A stretch of DNA of 64,000 bases from Cyanobacteria bacterium SBLK (GTDB lineage Bacteria > Cyanobacteriota > Cyanobacteriia > Cyanobacteriales > Spirulinaceae). Under the pieces are notes generated by a model. It was given only the letters and a program-made list of their open reading frames with translations. It was not told the origin of the DNA and made no database searches. The position numbers and the translations under genes are program-made. Below, in pieces: positions 36,278-45,631 of this stretch (positions within the stretch are counted from its first letter, which is position 1; every line of letters begins with the position of its first letter). The stretch covers positions 124,001-188,000 of the forward strand of contig JAGHZQ010000026.1 in NCBI GenBank assembly GCA_017746715.1, in the 5' to 3' direction.

Positions 36278-36712
36278 TTATTCTTCCAGTCGAGGAAGAG
36301 GCGACTTTCCTACCGTCCAGAGGCGATCGGCATCTCGAAGGTAGAATAAAGCAAAACAAGCGGCCAACATCGGCCATGCAGCAAAAAAGAGCAAATTATC
36401 AAAGGCTTGGATATACTTTGGAAAACTCGACAAAGTCGAAACAGCGTGCATCAGCAAAACCGCCCCATAGGTTAAGTGCTTTTTAAAACCGATAACGAAA
36501 CCAATGACAATTAACAATTGCACTGCACCAATAATATAAATAATGGTATGCTCTAAACCACCAATTTTATAAAAGACTTCAAAGACCTTTGCCGCATGAT
36601 CGGGCTTAACAAATTTATCTGCCGTCCAGATTGCCATCACTAAAAATACACTTAATCTCAACAAAAGGAGAACAAGGGGCAAGCGGCGATCGAGCTTATC
36701 TGAATTCATCAT
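36278..36712 (-). CDS. DoxX-like membrane protein
   Basis: 144 residues with four hydrophobic helices (PLVLLLLRLSVFLVMAIWTA, HTIIYIIGAVQLLIVIGFVI, AVLLMHAVSTL, AAWPMLAACFALFYL) in the DoxX/DoxD-like arrangement. The family sits in the cytoplasmic membrane; functions range from thiosulfate:quinone oxidoreductase subunits to redox stress complexes, and none can be chosen here. Starts at one of two adjacent ATGs (36712/36709). Confidence 0.7.
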   Translation of the reverse strand: MMNSDKLDRRLPLVLLLLRLSVFLVMAIWTADKFVKPDHAAKVFEVFYKIGGLEHTIIYIIGAVQLLIVIGFVIGFKKHLTYGAVLLMHAVSTLSSFPKYIQAFDNLLFFAAWPMLAACFALFYLRDADRLWTVGKSPLPRLEE

Positions 36713-36806
36713 GGGTGTAACTTCCTCAATTGCTTATCTTCGAAAATAATCTTACATCTTTCTATTAATTTTCTCTGAGAAAGCAGAAAGTATTGAGCGC
36801 AAACAG

Positions 36807-37610
36807 TTATCTTTCATCTAGCGATCGCAAACTTTCAATGCTCCTATTGCCACTCAGACGAAATATCTCAACTGCATTGCTTCCACTTCGCGTATGAGCT
36901 AAACAGCAGACTCTCGTTATCGTATCATCGGGCCAGACAATTTGATGGCAAAAATAACGGTGCATATGACCGCACAAAACCAAACGAGGTTTTAAACTAT
37001 CGACCAGCATTCGTGCATATTCATTACCTACCATTTCCGGATCGATAACATCTAAACGATTGTCTGGTGTCATTAAACCCCTCGGCCACTCATGCAGCAA
37101 AAGAATATCGGCACGTTGAAATTCTAGCCCTTGCAAAACTTCATTTTCGGTAAATCCGATATAGTCTGCATTAGAGTGTCGATCGATCTCTTCAATAGGC
37201 GGACGTTTCTCAAACAAATGTTCTTTATAAATTCCCGATAATCCAACAATTTTTAATCCTGCTAATTCTACTGTTCCCACTCGTCCTAAATAATAACAAT
37301 TGGTGGCAATTTCTGTATTGTTAGCAATGCGATCGAGGAAACCATAAGGCTCGTGATTACCTCCAATAAACCACACTGGATAAGGAAAAACCGCACTTCC
37401 GTTATAAAAGTGGGCAAAACTTCCTAATTTTCTATATTTCCCTGGTGCATCCATTGTTTGCAGATCGGCTTCGTGGCGATGGGGTTCAAAGTCGCCAACC
37501 TGCAAAACAAAAGATAGTCGAGACTCCCATTTTTTTAAGAGTCCCAACATTTCGTACATTTCCCCATGCACGTCTCCCACTCCAGCAAAATAAATATCTT
37601 CTCCTGTCAT
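36807..37610 (-). CDS. Calcineurin-like metallophosphoesterase
   Basis: 267 residues. The metallophosphoesterase ligand motifs are in order: GDVHGE near residue 12, GDFEPH, GNHEPYG, LLHEWPRG and GHMHRYF. These make a di-metal centre that hydrolyses phosphomono- or diesters. The central region resembles debranching-enzyme/MPPED-type cytosolic members rather than diadenosine tetraphosphatases. Substrate unknown. It ends just upstream of doxX with a 94-base gap, and the sugar transferase gene lies eight bases upstream on the same strand. Confidence 0.88.
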   Translation of the reverse strand: MTGEDIYFAGVGDVHGEMYEMLGLLKKWESRLSFVLQVGDFEPHRHEADLQTMDAPGKYRKLGSFAHFYNGSAVFPYPVWFIGGNHEPYGFLDRIANNTEIATNCYYLGRVGTVELAGLKIVGLSGIYKEHLFEKRPPIEEIDRHSNADYIGFTENEVLQGLEFQRADILLLHEWPRGLMTPDNRLDVIDPEMVGNEYARMLVDSLKPRLVLCGHMHRYFCHQIVWPDDTITRVCCLAHTRSGSNAVEIFRLSGNRSIESLRSLDER

Positions 37611-37618
37611 TTTTTCTT

Positions 37619-38329
37619 CTAATATGCTCCTTTTTTACTGAGAATGACACCAAAGGTTCGGAAAATTAATTGGAGATCGTAACCAATCGACCATTTTTCT
37701 TGATAGTCCAAATCCATTTTTACGATATCGTTAAAATTCTTAACCGAAGACCGTCCATTCACTTGCCATTCTCCCGTTAAACCCGGCTTAACCTGCAAGC
37801 GCTGCCAATGATATTCGCTATATTTCTCGACCTCATCGGGAGTGGGCGGACGAGTTCCTACTAAACTCATTTCTCCCTTAAGAACGTTCCAAAATTGCGG
37901 AAATTCATCCAAACTGGTGCGGCGTAAAAACTTGCCGACGGGCGTAATTCGAGGGTCATTTTCGTTTTTGAAAATGAAACCATCTGCTTGGTTTTTCACC
38001 AGATGCTTGAGGCGATCGGCATCGGTTATCATCGAACGAAACTTCCACAAACGAAAAGTTTTGCCGTTGAAACCGCAACGAATTTGGCTGTAGAATAGGG
38101 AACCGGGACTGGTAAAGTAAAGAGCGATCGCAATGGGGATGGCGATCGCCCCCGTTAAAATTAATCCCACCAACGCGCCTAAAATGTCGATCCCTCGTTT
38201 GATGGGATGAGAAACGGAAGGATGAATCTTTAAAAGAGTTTTTGGTTCGTTTAAAGGAGAATCGAGAGACTCGGGAACGTAAGTCATAGCCGAGTGCAAA
38301 GGTGGGGAAAAATTGGGAGAAGTAATCAC
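37619..38329 (-). CDS. Sugar transferase (undecaprenyl-phosphate hexose-1-P transferase family)
   Basis: 236 residues in the Bac_transf family. One N-terminal hydrophobic hairpin (GALVGLILTGAIAIPIAIAL) precedes KTFRLWKFRSMITDAD, RRTSLDEFPQFWNVLKGEMS, LVGTRPP and VKPGLTGEWQVNGRS. These enzymes start exopolysaccharide or capsule units by moving a sugar-1-phosphate onto the lipid carrier at the inner membrane. GTG at 38329 or ATG at 38287 could start it. Eight bases separate it from the phosphoesterase gene. Confidence 0.92.
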   Translation of the reverse strand: MITSPNFSPPLHSAMTYVPESLDSPLNEPKTLLKIHPSVSHPIKRGIDILGALVGLILTGAIAIPIAIALYFTSPGSLFYSQIRCGFNGKTFRLWKFRSMITDADRLKHLVKNQADGFIFKNENDPRITPVGKFLRRTSLDEFPQFWNVLKGEMSLVGTRPPTPDEVEKYSEYHWQRLQVKPGLTGEWQVNGRSSVKNFNDIVKMDLDYQEKWSIGYDLQLIFRTFGVILSKKGAY

Positions 38330-38472
38330 GGCAGTAGATACAAGGTTAAGTTAACTTGGAGCGTCTTCTAACTCAATCGTAAGCGGATTTTTCTGGAAAC
38401 GCATAGAGCGAATGGAGAACTTTACAAAATCTTTAAATAAATTCACCCAAATCTTGTAACCGATTGTTACGT

Positions 38473-40905
38473 CTATTGAAGATAAGCGATCGTGACACCG
38501 GATCCGCCTTCGTTTTGAGGGGCGAGTTCAAAGCGATCGACTTGGGGATGACGTTCTAAAAACTCGTGAACCCCTTGACGCAAGCGCCCGGTTCCTTTAC
38601 CGTGGATTATCCAGAGAACTCCGGCTCGGGTTGCCACAGAAATTGCTTGTTCAATCTGAGATTCTGCTTGAAATACTCGACTTCCACGAATATCGACGTT
38701 ATTTTGAGAAGTCCGCACCATTGCGACTTTTGGCACGGATAATTTTGATGATTCTTCTTTTGTTTCTTTTTTGCCCTGCACTGCTTGCCCCGAGCTTTGT
38801 CGAAGTGTTGTTTGTTGTCTTTTCTCTATTGTTGGCTTTTTCTCGACTTTTTTCCCGTCTAAAGATTCAATATCTGTCGCGGGAACGCTCATTTTCATCA
38901 AACCAAAACGAACGTTTAATTCCGTACCATTTTCGTTAATACTCAACACTTCAGCCGTTTGTCCGAGGCGAGGAATGCGAACTTTTTCGCCGACTTTAGG
39001 TCGATAGCCGAGATCTGCGTTGGGTGCCTCAAATTTGGGAGAATATTCCGCATCGATTTTTTGCAGGCTTTGTACGGCTTTTTGTGCCTTTTGCATGGTC
39101 TGCTGTTGGCTCAATTCCCGCATAATTTTATTGATTTCTGCTTTGGCTGTGGCGATCGCATCGTTAACGGCTTTTTGTTGGGATAATTTTAAGGTTCTTT
39201 CTCGCTCTTGCAAAGATTGCGCTTTTTGGGACACTTCTTCATAAAATTTCTCTGCCTGTTGCAATAAATTGGCAGCTTCTTTGGCTTTTCCTTCTTGTTG
39301 TTTGCGCTGTTGTTCTAACCCTACAATCGTTTGATTGATTTCCCGAGAAAAACTGCCGACGCGATCGCTGGCTTCTTTAACGATCTCTTCGGATAAGCCC
39401 AACCGTCCGGCAATGGTGAGAGCATTAGAACGTCCTGGAATGCCCCACAGCAGTCGATAGGTGGGGGATAGGGTTACATCGTCAAATTCCACCGAGGCAT
39501 TCTCAAAGCGGGTATCTTGGTATTTAAGGGCTTTCAATTCGCCGTAGTGGGTGCTGGCAATAGTGAGACAAACGCGATCGCAGAGATATTTTAACAGGGA
39601 AATTGCGAGGGCGCTTCCTTCGGCGGGATCGGTTCCGGCTCCAATTTCATCGAGGAGGATGAGGGACTGGGGATCGGTGGCGATCGCTTCGACAATGCGA
39701 CCGATGCGGCGAATGTGACCGGAAAAGGTGGATAAACTCTGTTGCAAGGATTGTTCGTCGCCAATATCGGCGCAGACTTGGCTAAACCAAGGCAATTCTA
39801 CGGGTTCGCGAGCGGGGATGAATAAACCGCTTTTTGCCATTAGTGCGGCGAGACCGACGGTTTTTAAGGTGACGGTTTTTCCTCCCGTATTAGAGCCCGT
39901 GATGGCAACGACGCGAATTTCCGGTCTAATTTGCACGTTGATGGGGGTGACTTCGTTGCCTTGCTCGTGTTTGTGCTGCCAAACGAGGAGGGGATGGCGC
40001 AACTGACGCAGGGCGATCGCTTCTTCTGGCTCTATAAAGCGGGGGGGATTTGCTTCTAACCAATAACTATAGCGTGCTTTGGCAGTGGCGAGATCGAGGG
40101 TGGTGGCAATAATGAGGAGGTGCTCTAAATCTTTCCGAATGGCGGTTATTTTCTCCGTTAAGCCCTGTAAAACGATCTCTTCTTCTCTTTTTTCCTGTCG
40201 CTGGGTTTGGCGCAGTGTATTGCCCAAATTAACCACCGCACTAGGTTCGACGTAGAGAGTCGATCCCGTGCTGGAGGTATCGTGGACGACTCCGGGGATG
40301 GCATCTTTTTGAGGTGCTTTCACGGCGAGGACGTAGCGATCGCCCCGTTGGGTGATGGTGGGTTGTTGGATGGCTCCCCCTTGGCGTTGGATGATGCGTT
40401 GCAGGATGCCGTAAATCTTGTCCCGCAAGGATTTGAGTTTGTTGCGGATATCTGCGAGCTTGCTGCTGGCGCGATCGGTGACTTGGCCGCGATCGTCGAT
40501 GCAATGATGGATTTCTCGTTCTAAGTCGGGATAGGTGCGAACTTGGGAGACTAGGTTCTGTAGGGTGGGGATGTCTTCGCGATCGTCGAGGAGTCTGCGG
40601 ATGCGGCGCATTCCGGCGAGGGTGGAGGCAATATCGAGGAGTTCTTCTCCCGATAGGGTTCCGAGCAATTCTACCCGTTCGAGGGCGTTGCCGATATCTT
40701 TGATTCCATCAAAGGAGAGTCCGCTCGTGAGGTCGTTATCAAGCAGGTAGGCTTCTTTGGTTTGTGCGAGAAGTGCGAGGGTTTCTTCTCGGGTTGGGGG
40801 AGGAACGAGATGACGCGCCGCGATCGCGCCGAGTTTGGTGGCGCTAAAGGTGCTTAAGTGTTGGCACAGGCGCGGCCATTCCAGTAGTTCTAGGGTTTCG
40901 TCCAT
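38473..40905 (-). CDS. mutS2: MutS2 family DNA mismatch-repair-like endonuclease
   Basis: About 810 residues from ATG 40905 (MDETLELLEWPRL); a TTG at 40965 extends the frame. MutS core helices lead to the ATPase: Walker A GSNTGGKTVT, SLQQSLSTFSGH, Walker B LILLDEIGAGTDPAEG, STHYGELK. A coiled-coil linker follows, then a C-terminal Smr nuclease domain (VDIRGSR, HGKGTGRLRQGVHEFL). MutS2 suppresses homologous recombination and in some bacteria rescues collided ribosomes. A dispersed repeat (38777-38808) is read in frame just before the Smr domain as roughly TTLRQSSGQAVQG. Confidence 0.95.
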   Translation of the reverse strand: MDETLELLEWPRLCQHLSTFSATKLGAIAARHLVPPPTREETLALLAQTKEAYLLDNDLTSGLSFDGIKDIGNALERVELLGTLSGEELLDIASTLAGMRRIRRLLDDREDIPTLQNLVSQVRTYPDLEREIHHCIDDRGQVTDRASSKLADIRNKLKSLRDKIYGILQRIIQRQGGAIQQPTITQRGDRYVLAVKAPQKDAIPGVVHDTSSTGSTLYVEPSAVVNLGNTLRQTQRQEKREEEIVLQGLTEKITAIRKDLEHLLIIATTLDLATAKARYSYWLEANPPRFIEPEEAIALRQLRHPLLVWQHKHEQGNEVTPINVQIRPEIRVVAITGSNTGGKTVTLKTVGLAALMAKSGLFIPAREPVELPWFSQVCADIGDEQSLQQSLSTFSGHIRRIGRIVEAIATDPQSLILLDEIGAGTDPAEGSALAISLLKYLCDRVCLTIASTHYGELKALKYQDTRFENASVEFDDVTLSPTYRLLWGIPGRSNALTIAGRLGLSEEIVKEASDRVGSFSREINQTIVGLEQQRKQQEGKAKEAANLLQQAEKFYEEVSQKAQSLQERERTLKLSQQKAVNDAIATAKAEINKIMRELSQQQTMQKAQKAVQSLQKIDAEYSPKFEAPNADLGYRPKVGEKVRIPRLGQTAEVLSINENGTELNVRFGLMKMSVPATDIESLDGKKVEKKPTIEKRQQTTLRQSSGQAVQGKKETKEESSKLSVPKVAMVRTSQNNVDIRGSRVFQAESQIEQAISVATRAGVLWIIHGKGTGRLRQGVHEFLERHPQVDRFELAPQNEGGSGVTIAYLQ
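38777..38808. repeat. Dispersed repeat read in frame within mutS2
   Basis: Contains CTTGCCCCGAGCTTTGTCGA and AGTG, a motif common as an interspersed repeat; a diverged copy occurs at 3936-3954. It encodes part of the flexible stretch before the Smr domain. Confidence 0.55.
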
Positions 40906-41043
40906 GTTTTCCGGCGCGATCGGGGTTTGGGGGTGTAATACAGATTGTAACTCAATATGAGGCAAGATTGGCGATCGCTCGCGATCGGATTGGAAACAGT
41001 TCGCTTAAACTAAAGCTATCATCTCCTATTGGAGGATTGTCTC

Positions 41044-41838
41044 ATGCCGTCGCCTTTTCCCGGTATCGATCCCTATCTAGAGCATCCTAATTTTTGGTCG
41101 GAAGTCCATAATTTTTTGATTGTGGCGATCGCTCATTCTCTCATTCCGCAAGTTCGTCCGAAATACCGCGTCGCGATCGAAAAGCGCATTGATGAAGTGA
41201 GCGATCGCAATGGTAGCGATTCTCTATTGGTGGGTATTCCCGATGTTGGCATACAACGTTACAAAGGCAATCGCAATTTACTGGAAATGGAGGATGAAAC
41301 GAGGGACGAAACTCGGGCAATAACGGTGACTTTACCCGTTCCTCAACATATCAAACAAAGTTATTTAGAAATTCGCGATCTGGCTTCTCAAGAAGTCATC
41401 GCGGCGATTGAAATTCTCTCTCCTGTCAATAAACGCAATCGAGAAGGAAGAGAGATTTATTTGCAAAAACGCCGACGTATTTTAGGCAGTTTAACGCATT
41501 TGATTGAAATCGATTTCTTGCGAGGTGGGCAACCGATGCCGATTGTCAACGATCGCGATCGATTCGATTATCGGGTCTTAATCGCTCGGGGCGATCGCCG
41601 TCCTCAAGCCAGTCTCTACGGGTTCAATTTAAGAGATTCTCTGCCTTGTATTTCCATCCCATTACAATCGACAGATCGAGAGCCAATTTTAGATTTACAA
41701 TCGCTATTTGATGAGGTCTACGATCGCGGCGGTTACGATTACGTTATCGACTATTCTCAAAATCCCGTTCCGGCTTTATCGGAAACAGATTTAGATTGGG
41801 CGATCGCACTTTTAGAACGGGTGGGACTGCGATCGTGA
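41044..41838 (+). CDS. DUF4058 family protein
   Basis: 264 residues starting MPSPFPGIDPYLEHPNFW at ATG 41044, eight bases after GGAGG (41031-41035). The start block, AIEILSPVNKRNREGREIYLQKR and the RPQASLYGF region are typical of DUF4058, a family abundant in cyanobacteria and planctomycetes. A fold related to the PD-(D/E)XK/Uma2 group has been suggested from the IEILSP..K pattern; no activity is known. Single-gene transcript, 66 bases before the NACHT gene. Confidence 0.88.
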   Translation: MPSPFPGIDPYLEHPNFWSEVHNFLIVAIAHSLIPQVRPKYRVAIEKRIDEVSDRNGSDSLLVGIPDVGIQRYKGNRNLLEMEDETRDETRAITVTLPVPQHIKQSYLEIRDLASQEVIAAIEILSPVNKRNREGREIYLQKRRRILGSLTHLIEIDFLRGGQPMPIVNDRDRFDYRVLIARGDRRPQASLYGFNLRDSLPCISIPLQSTDREPILDLQSLFDEVYDRGGYDYVIDYSQNPVPALSETDLDWAIALLERVGLRS

Positions 41839-41904
41839 GTCAGATTGCTGTCCTCTGAAAAAAGAGTTAAACTCTAAGCAGAATTTGAAATATGGGCGAT
41901 CGCT

Positions 41905-44319
41905 ATGCCGGATAAAGATTCTCAACCCGAGAAAAAAGAAGAGAATTCTTCCTCTTTTGAGGAGGAACGAGATGCAGCACAAACATGGATTCGCGATCTC
42001 GGTCGTTTTTTAACTCGGTTGACTCCCCTGCAACAAACTGCACGCATTCTGATTCAATGGGCACCGATGGGGAGTAGCGGTTTTGTTTTGGCTTCTTTCC
42101 TGTTAAAACAAAATTGGGTTGTGGCGATCGCGGCTTTTCCAGCGTTAATTATCACGGTGATTTGGGCGGCTTATACAGAGAGCATTTTGGCGAGATTGCA
42201 GGAAATCTTTCAAGAAAAGGGCACGAAGGATGTCGATCGCATCATGGCGTGGTTGGGGTGGCAGTTGGCAGGGACGGAGGAGAAATATTTACGCTGTCAA
42301 AAGAGTGCTTGTCGGGATTATACGACGGAAGGACACAAACCCGCTCTGAGCATCTTTATTCCCGTACTGGATGAGGTTTTTGTGCCGTTGGAGTTGAGCA
42401 ATCGCTTTTTGCGGAATTTTGAGGGAGATTGTTTGCCGATGCCTGCGAGTTTGAGGTGGGATAAGGAGGTGAGGGAACGAATTAAAAGGGCTGAGGGGTT
42501 GCGAATTTGGGATTTATTGAAAAAGGTACGGGAAGTACCAAGTTATCGTCGTATGGCTATTCTAGCATGGGGCGGTTACGGAAAGACAACTTTATTGCGT
42601 CACGTTACCTATCTTTACAGTTATAAAAAACAACCGAGAAACGTTCCTAAATTGCTTCCAGTTTTGTTCTATTTACGCAGTCAGCAAGAGCGAATGGTTG
42701 AGGGGAAATTGGATTTACCGCAGTTAATCGAAAAGCATCACATTCCCGGTTTACCTCAAGGAAATGAGTTGAATTTGCCGCCGAATTGGGTTAAGAATTT
42801 GCTGAGGGAGGGGAAAATGCTGGTGATGTTTGACGGGTTTGATGAAGTGAAAGAACAGCAGCAGAAATCCGTGAGTTTGTGGATTGGGAAACAGATGCGG
42901 GAATATCCAAAAAGTGTCTTTATTTTAACATCTCGTCCGGCAGGTTATAAAAATTTTATTGCCGAGGATCGCTTTGGTACGGAAGTTTTTGTCAAGAGTT
43001 TTAATGACGACCAGAAAGAGCGTTTTATTCGTCGTTGGTATCTCTGTCAGGAACGATATGCGCGAGGGGGCAGAAATACACCGGAGGTGAAACAAGCGGC
43101 GAATCAGAATGCTTTAAATCTGTTGGGGCAAATTCATGAAGGAAAGCGATCGGAGTTGAAGGAGTTGGCGAAAAATCCGTTGATGTTGAATATGATTGTC
43201 AGTTTGCATCGCTGTTATCCGGGGGAGAATTTACCGCGACGACGGGCAGAATTGTATCGAGAAATTATTCGCTTGCAGTTGGGGGACAGACCTTTGGCAA
43301 GAAATATCGATACGATCTTATCGGCAGAGGAAAGTCAGAAGGTTTTGCAAGCACTGGCTTTAGATATGGTATACAAAGATTTAACGGAAGTCGGGAGAGA
43401 AGTGTTATTAAAGCGCTTGCAACATCATCTCGAACAAATTGATGATTCGGTGGATGTCGTGCAATTTTTAAAGGAGATCGAGCAAGTTAGCGAACTGTTG
43501 GTGAAAAAAGATGAGAATTATATTTTTTCTCATGTCAGTTTTCGCAACTTTTTGGCAGCATCTGCAATTCGGGAATGGAAACAAGAGAAGTTATTGTTAG
43601 AATCTTGGCACAAAACGGAAGGATGGCGGGAGACGGTTTTACTGTATACGGCATTGGTGAATCCAGTGAAAATCGTGCGCGAATTGTTAGCAGATGGCTC
43701 GAGAGAAGCGATCGATCTGGCTTATAAATGCTTGCAGGAAACGCCGCGAAAGGTCGATCCGAAGTTGGCAGCAGAAATCGAAAGTCTTCGAGAGGATGTG
43801 ACTGATAAGCGTTACGAAAAGTTAGAGGAATATTTGAAAAATGGAGAATGGAAAAACGCAGATAATGAAACTTATATTGTAATGATTCAAGTGGTCGGGA
43901 AAGAAGCAGGAGATCTTTTCGAGAAAGAAGATATTGATAATTTTCCCTGTGACGATCTTCGCACGATCGATAATCTTTGGTTAAAGTATAGTAACGGTCA
44001 TTTTGGCTTCTCCGTCCAAAAAGAAATTTGGCTGGAAGAAGGAGGAGAACCGGGAGTGTACGATCGTGTTATATTGGAAAAGTTTGGCGATCGCGTTCAG
44101 TGGAGAAAGAACAAGGTATGGAAATTCTCAGAAATCCAATTCAATCTCTCTGCCCCCCGAGGACACCTACCGTTTTGGTGTTTTGTGGGAGGGGGGGGAC
44201 ACCTACCGTTTCGTCGTGGGGTGGCGTGGTTGTTCGTGGGGGTGGCGTCGGGGATCTCTTTTCTCGCGCAGAGACTTGTAGACTGTAGAATACAACATTC
44301 TCAGACCACTGTCAAATAA
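41905..44319 (+). CDS. NACHT NTPase fused to a GUN4-like domain
   Basis: 804 residues. Two N-terminal hydrophobic spans (FVLASFLLKQNWVVAIAAF and neighbours) precede a NACHT domain: Walker A AWGGYGKTTLL, Walker B KMLVMFDGFDEV, sensor ILTSRPAGY. A helical region follows, then a C-terminal GUN4 domain (ENFPC-like DNFPCDDLRTIDNLWLKYSN, GFSVQKEIWLE, FGDRVQWRKNK, LSAPRGHLPFW). GUN4 domains bind tetrapyrroles. Past GHLPF the frame runs through a 36-bp duplication and a G8 tract, and the natural C-terminus (LFSRAETCRL) is found in another frame, so the 3' end is probably frameshifted. Confidence 0.88.
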   Translation: MPDKDSQPEKKEENSSSFEEERDAAQTWIRDLGRFLTRLTPLQQTARILIQWAPMGSSGFVLASFLLKQNWVVAIAAFPALIITVIWAAYTESILARLQEIFQEKGTKDVDRIMAWLGWQLAGTEEKYLRCQKSACRDYTTEGHKPALSIFIPVLDEVFVPLELSNRFLRNFEGDCLPMPASLRWDKEVRERIKRAEGLRIWDLLKKVREVPSYRRMAILAWGGYGKTTLLRHVTYLYSYKKQPRNVPKLLPVLFYLRSQQERMVEGKLDLPQLIEKHHIPGLPQGNELNLPPNWVKNLLREGKMLVMFDGFDEVKEQQQKSVSLWIGKQMREYPKSVFILTSRPAGYKNFIAEDRFGTEVFVKSFNDDQKERFIRRWYLCQERYARGGRNTPEVKQAANQNALNLLGQIHEGKRSELKELAKNPLMLNMIVSLHRCYPGENLPRRRAELYREIIRLQLGDRPLARNIDTILSAEESQKVLQALALDMVYKDLTEVGREVLLKRLQHHLEQIDDSVDVVQFLKEIEQVSELLVKKDENYIFSHVSFRNFLAASAIREWKQEKLLLESWHKTEGWRETVLLYTALVNPVKIVRELLADGSREAIDLAYKCLQETPRKVDPKLAAEIESLREDVTDKRYEKLEEYLKNGEWKNADNETYIVMIQVVGKEAGDLFEKEDIDNFPCDDLRTIDNLWLKYSNGHFGFSVQKEIWLEEGGEPGVYDRVILEKFGDRVQWRKNKVWKFSEIQFNLSAPRGHLPFWCFVGGGGHLPFRRGVAWLFVGVASGISFLAQRLVDCRIQHSQTTVK
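44161..44211 (+). repeat. 36-bp offset duplication and G8 tract at the GUN4 3' end
   Basis: GGACACCTACCGTTT occurs at 44161-44175 and again at 44197-44211. The second copy is entered through eight consecutive G (44191-44198). Both copies encode GHLPF. Confidence 0.8.
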
Positions 44320-44462
44320 ATTTTTCCGGTGTTTTTTTACGAAATCATAGGGTTTTCCTGAATTCATTACCGGGTACGGGGGCGACTGGCTACCAATTAT
44401 TACGAGACCCGGTGCTGGAACTCCTTGCGTAACAATCGTTTCGCTTGCCAATCGCCCGATCC

Positions 44463-45227
44463 TCAAGAATCATCAAAAAAACGAACAGCAACTTTGGGAT
44501 CGTAACAATTCGCCAAAACAAATTTTTTCGCCACTTCTCGCGCTTCCGACGTATTCACCTCCCAAATTGCCCAAGGTAATCTCATTTGACCAGGAGGCGG
44601 TCTTTTTCCTTTAGTCCGAATGATTTTAGGTAAAAACTTGCTCCCCCAATGACAGCGCCTTTCTGACTTGGGTTTGGGTTTATATTTCTTGCAAAACTTG
44701 CGATATTTTCTCGCGCATTCCTCCAACGTTTTCCCTAATGCCAAAAATGCTGGATGCCATTGAGTTAACCCATCATCCGTCAAGCGATCGTACATCCCGT
44801 AATTGCTAAAATCATAAAAGAATCCCGGCTGCATATTCGCCGCTTTCGGATTTGCGTGAATGTAACGCAACGTATTCAAAGCACGGCGATAATTCGTATT
44901 TTCAAACCCACTACTGTGATAGCGTTTTTCCCAAAAATGACCCGTGCGATTTAACATCCGATTAAAACACATGGCACTGTACCAATTAAGAAAGTGCATG
45001 ATTTTAGGCAAATCTTCCGGCTGTAGCGGCTCTAAAAGATAGTGAATATGATTACTCATAATACACAGCGCATAGAGTTTAAATTGATATTTCTCCAGCG
45101 CTTTTTTGAGACAATAGAGCAGCACCTCACGGCATTCTTGACGAGTCAGGCGAAACTCGCGGTTATTGCAACGGACAGTGATGTGATAACAGTGATTTGG
45201 TTTGAGTTCTCGCGGTTTTTGAGGCAT
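44463..45227 (-). mobile_element. RAYT-type Y1 (HUH) transposase gene
   Basis: 254 residues from ATG 45227 (MPQKPRELKPNHCYHITVRC). The HUH pair is in IMSNHIHYLLEP, with the YHITVRCNN start and the MLNRTGHFWEKRYHSS and YIHANPKAA blocks of the REP-associated tyrosine transposase family. The catalytic tyrosine probably lies in the NTLRYIHANP helix. Such enzymes handle single-stranded REP-type hairpins. Dispersed palindromes occur elsewhere in this window, but no flanking REP pair is obvious here. The C-terminus has a lysine-rich extension. Gene begins seven bases from the divergent gene at 45234. Confidence 0.9.
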
Positions 45228-45233
45228 GAATTG

Positions 45234-45623
45234 ATGGGATTCGAGCGATCGCAAAGTACAATAATTGGCATAGACGTGCAAGCCGCAGATAAGGCGATCG
45301 CCAATTTCTCCGATCTTCCTCAACTGCCCATCCGAGAAACAGAGCCTTACTATCAAAACTTACCTTTTCCTGCTTGCGTTTTTTTCTTCACGATGGATGA
45401 CGATCTCGGCTATTACAAATGGCTCAAATATCCTCTCTCAGACGCTCGAAAACGGGATGAATTAGAAGGCGATCGCTGGCATTCTTTAGATAACAATGCC
45501 CTCGCGCAAATCGTTGAGGCGATCGCCATTTGGTACGATGCAAAAAACCATTCAATTACTGAAAAAATGGATTGGGTATTGGTTTTGCAAGAATACTCAA
45601 TAATGATAAATTTGCAAATTTGA
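45234..45623 (+). CDS. Conserved-looking protein, probably 5'-truncated
   Basis: 129 residues from ATG 45234. The segment IIGIDVQAADKAIANFSDLP and the block YYQNLPFPACVFFFTMDDDL with GYYKWLKYP look like a conserved globular domain of the DUF4365-like type, but I am not sure of the family. The frame continues upstream through the transposase gene in antisense, so the present start is near the RAYT boundary. This suggests the original N-terminus was lost when RAYT arrived. No ribosome binding site is visible. Confidence 0.5.
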   Translation: MGFERSQSTIIGIDVQAADKAIANFSDLPQLPIRETEPYYQNLPFPACVFFFTMDDDLGYYKWLKYPLSDARKRDELEGDRWHSLDNNALAQIVEAIAIWYDAKNHSITEKMDWVLVLQEYSIMINLQI

Positions 45624-45631
45624 GATGTACC

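Noticed and set aside
44203..44466. Minus-strand frame between the NACHT gene and RAYT
   Set aside because: It overlaps the NACHT 3' end in antisense and resembles no protein, though it could be repeat-derived.
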